Of a stretch of 64,000 nucleotides of DNA, positions 61,621 to 64,000 are shown piece after piece; positions within the stretch are counted from its first letter, which is position 1, and each line of letters starts with the position of its first letter. This stretch comes from Hydrangea macrophylla (Eukaryota > Streptophyta > Magnoliopsida > Cornales > Hydrangeaceae), in assembly GCA_033977485.1 (NCBI GenBank), contig CM066988.1, positions 142,235,359-142,299,358 on the forward strand, in the 5' to 3' direction. The position numbers and the translations under genes were made by a program. The notes under the pieces were generated by a model that did not search any database, was not told the origin of the DNA, and worked only from the letters and a program-made list of their open reading frames with translations.

Positions 61621-64000
61621 CCACATCCTTCACTTTTTTGAGAAAGGAGTCTTTGTCGCGATTAAAACACACTCAACTCGCCCCGTCTCTTGATGGGCCT
61701 CAATTAGCATCCAAATAATCATCTTATACTATGTATGGTTCGACAATAATACTATGATAGTATATTACGTCACATAAGAATTTTAAAATGGAAGATCAAA
61801 AGATAAGATATCGTTCATAAGATCTTAGCCAAATATCATGCAATGCAAAAGTGAAAGGTCACACGAATAAACCTAGGAAAATCGTCTAATCATATATCAC
61901 GTAATCAAGTTTTCCTAATCTAAGGGGACATGAATTGTTCTTGAAACAAAAAAAAAAAAAAAAAAAAACAAGGATGCTTAGTAAGCTAGAATGATGCATA
62001 TTAATCTTTGAGAAAAGAAGATCTCTCAATCCCCGGGACGGATGAGAAAGGAGAATTAGATCGAGGGGAAGCATGAACGTGTGATCATGATCATTCCTTA
62101 TAATCTTCTTAGATTAAGAGTTATAAAAACCCGAAATCTTGCATGAATGCAATGTATGATCCTAGAATGTACAAAGGTTGTAGTGTGTTTGTGTACATGG
62201 ACTTTATAAAGTGGCTTAGAAGTCTAGAATGTGTATGAATAAATGAAGGAAATCATCATGGAATATGTACAAATGTAGTATGAACTACTTCCTAAAACAT
62301 GAGCTAAATTTGGAGTGCATGTAAGCATCAAATCAAAGGATGGAAGTAAAAGTGTGCTTGCGGTGAATAGTGGACAGAACAGTGACATGATCTTTTGGAA
62401 ATTGAAAAGAGAGGTTAGGAATGTTTTCAACGCATGATTTTTTATGTAGATCTTCTTTATTGTGTCTAGAACACAACTCAAAAAGACAATATTTAATAAC
62501 TATTACAGATTGAGAGAAATCATATGAACAATAGAGGTTACTCTGAAACAGAGTTCGCACTGTCGACTGAAATGTTAAAAAATCTTAGAAAATGAAAACA
62601 AAAGATTTAGGGGCTCATTTTATACCGAAAGTTCCCTAAGACACTTAAGTTTAAGGGGAAAATAGTTTGGGACCACTCCTTTTGTAAAAGTTTTCTGTAA
62701 AACAAGTTGAAAGTCGACCAAGCTGCTGTGATAGTAAAGGCAGAATATCTGGAGAGAATGTTTGGACTAAAATGGAATCCTTCCAAGTATTTCCAAGTCA
62801 AGCCAAAAATCATGGGTATTCTCTAATGAGTTAGGAAGACTTTACAAGTGGTCTTGCATCCATACATTGAGTATTGAGTTCTAGAAAAAATTTTGAGCTC
62901 AGATCATTCACTGTTTTGACTCACTGTTTTAAAGATTTTAGGAAAAACTTGAGTTTTCTTTCTTGAGATCAAAAGGAGAGGGGTTGAGAGGGGTTTTGAA
63001 ATAGAGGTTTTGAAAGTATATTTTTAAAATCAAATAGAGATTATGACCTCTTGAAATATCAACACCAAACTCATCATCAAGAACCCCTAATATTATTAGA
63101 GAGCTTCATTTTTATTTTGAACATAACTTCAAGGATACCTTGGAGGTATTGAAGTTATAATCACCATCTATTAAACATGTTTTTTAGGTCAAGAGCTACT
63201 ATCCATAAGGATTCACTTACCTCAAACTTCATGTCATCATTTAGATGATGAAGAGCAAGTAAGTAAATAAAGAAAAAAAATTTTAAAAAAAAAAAAGAAA
63301 AAAAGAAATGAGATTAAGAAGAGATGAACATAATATGAACAAGAAAATAAATAACAATCAATAGATGATAATCAATGTGATTTTGGACTTGTAGTTTGGT
63401 GTTTCACTCATAGATATTGACATTTGGACATAGAAGTAGCTCCCTAACTCATGAATGCTTAGAGAAATGGTGGTTGGGTGTATTGATGATAAAGTGTATA
63501 GAAGGATGATAGAAGAACTTGAGTTTATAACTCACTTTCTATAAAAAAAAATCAGTGGGAGAAGCTCCATTTCTCTCTTCTAAACCTATCTCTATCTCTC
63601 TTTCTCTTTAAAAACTTTATCAAGTTTTGCACTTAACCCCCTCCCCCCCTCCCAAATGAAAAGCAATGGGGGGTTCATATAGGCTGATTTGGGGAGGTTT
63701 TGGGATTTTAAAAGTACTTCCATTGGTCCCAAACATCTGTGAACATAAAACTACATCGTTTTGGTTTTTAATTAATCAAATTAGACCCCTAAATAAATTA
63801 CAAAAATGGACTCTGCGAGGGTTGAGTGCCGCCGTGGCACTGGCCATGTGCTGCCGCAGCAGTGGCCCAGTGCCGCCGCGGCACTGATACTCAGATGCCC
63901 AAAAAATTGTATTTAGGCCCCCAGAGGTTTCGGTATTCGCGAAAAGGTCCTATTTCGTCCGAAATTCACGAAAAATGTGTACGAACTCCAAACTGAGTTT
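61621..64000 (-). mobile_element. Part of a second Ogre-like LTR, cut by the window end
   Basis: Colinear but clearly diverged from the Ogre LTRs: AAGGAGTC...ATTAAAACAC and GATGGGCCTCAATTAGCAT near its start correspond to 26020-26080. Blocks on ATCATGCA...AAACCTA(A/G)G(A/G)AA and GTTTTGAAA follow. A minus-strand TATA-like CTATATGAA (about 63673-63683) precedes a GC-rich palindrome group at 63823-63887 (GTGCCGCCGCGGCAC and variants). It has no genes. The left border is approximate; the right part is outside the window. Confidence 0.6.
63823..63887. repeat. GTGCCGCCGCGGCAC palindromes
   Basis: Three units about 23 bp apart (GTGCCGCCGTGGCAC, GTGCTGCCGCAGCAG, GTGCCGCCGCGGCAC). Same place relative to the TATA-like site as the array in the Ogre LTRs, but with a different palindrome. 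Confidence 0.8.

Overview
The window is nuclear DNA of a flowering plant, most likely a eudicot. It has intron-bearing genes with GT-AG splice sites, long AT-rich intergenic DNA, many LTR retrotransposons of Ty3/gypsy type, MITEs, SINEs, a LINE and a Helitron. The species cannot be named from the sequence. One intact protein-coding gene is visible: an Aux/IAA auxin co-repressor of the IAA8/9/27 clade, closest to IAA27 (five exons, 52879-56500, + strand). A short decayed GATL-like glycosyltransferase fragment lies 1.3 kb downstream of it. Nearly everything else I can explain is transposable-element DNA.

Layout. 1-3246: remains of a Ty3/gypsy gag-pol, then the 3' end and LTR of another element. 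3247-12722: old LTR C, split by solo LTRs B1 (itself split by solo LTR A1) and B2. 12723-18758: SINE remains, two Tourist/hAT MITEs, a MULE-like MITE, a 0.87 kb foldback and more SINEs. 18759-50528: one large nest. A foldback MITE of about 0.45 kb (F, with a perfect 9-bp target duplication at its far ends) holds solo LTR A2 and a LINE 3' end. The LINE holds MITE2, solo LTR B3 (which holds a Helitron) and LTR retrotransposon E. E holds solo LTR D2 and a 15.7 kb Ogre/Tat-like non-autonomous retrotransposon. 50529-52878: SINE-like and foldback repeats, then the promoter of the IAA gene. 52879-56500: IAA27-like gene. 56501-61620: MITEs, GATL pseudogene, homopolymer tracts. 61621-64000: part of a second Ogre-like LTR, cut by the window end.

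The nest can be followed by direct evidence. Target-site duplications are readable for F, LINE, A2, MITE2, B3, E (decayed), D2 and Ogre. Empty-site paralogues exist for Ogre and D2. Removing MITE2, B3 and E restores the reading frame of the LINE RNase H domain. The Ogre-like element is unusual: its 9 kb interior has no gag-pol but three tandem-repeat arrays, and beside its 5' LTR it carries a full 3' half of tRNA-Arg in which the wobble base reads G where the gene should have A, as expected for copying of inosine. Several LTR families also share an arrangement of family-specific 10-bp palindromes in doublets about 20 bp apart. I know of no description of this.

Limits: all alignments were made by eye. 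Family names for MITEs, SINEs and LTR lineages rest on ends, target duplications and motifs, not on database searches.
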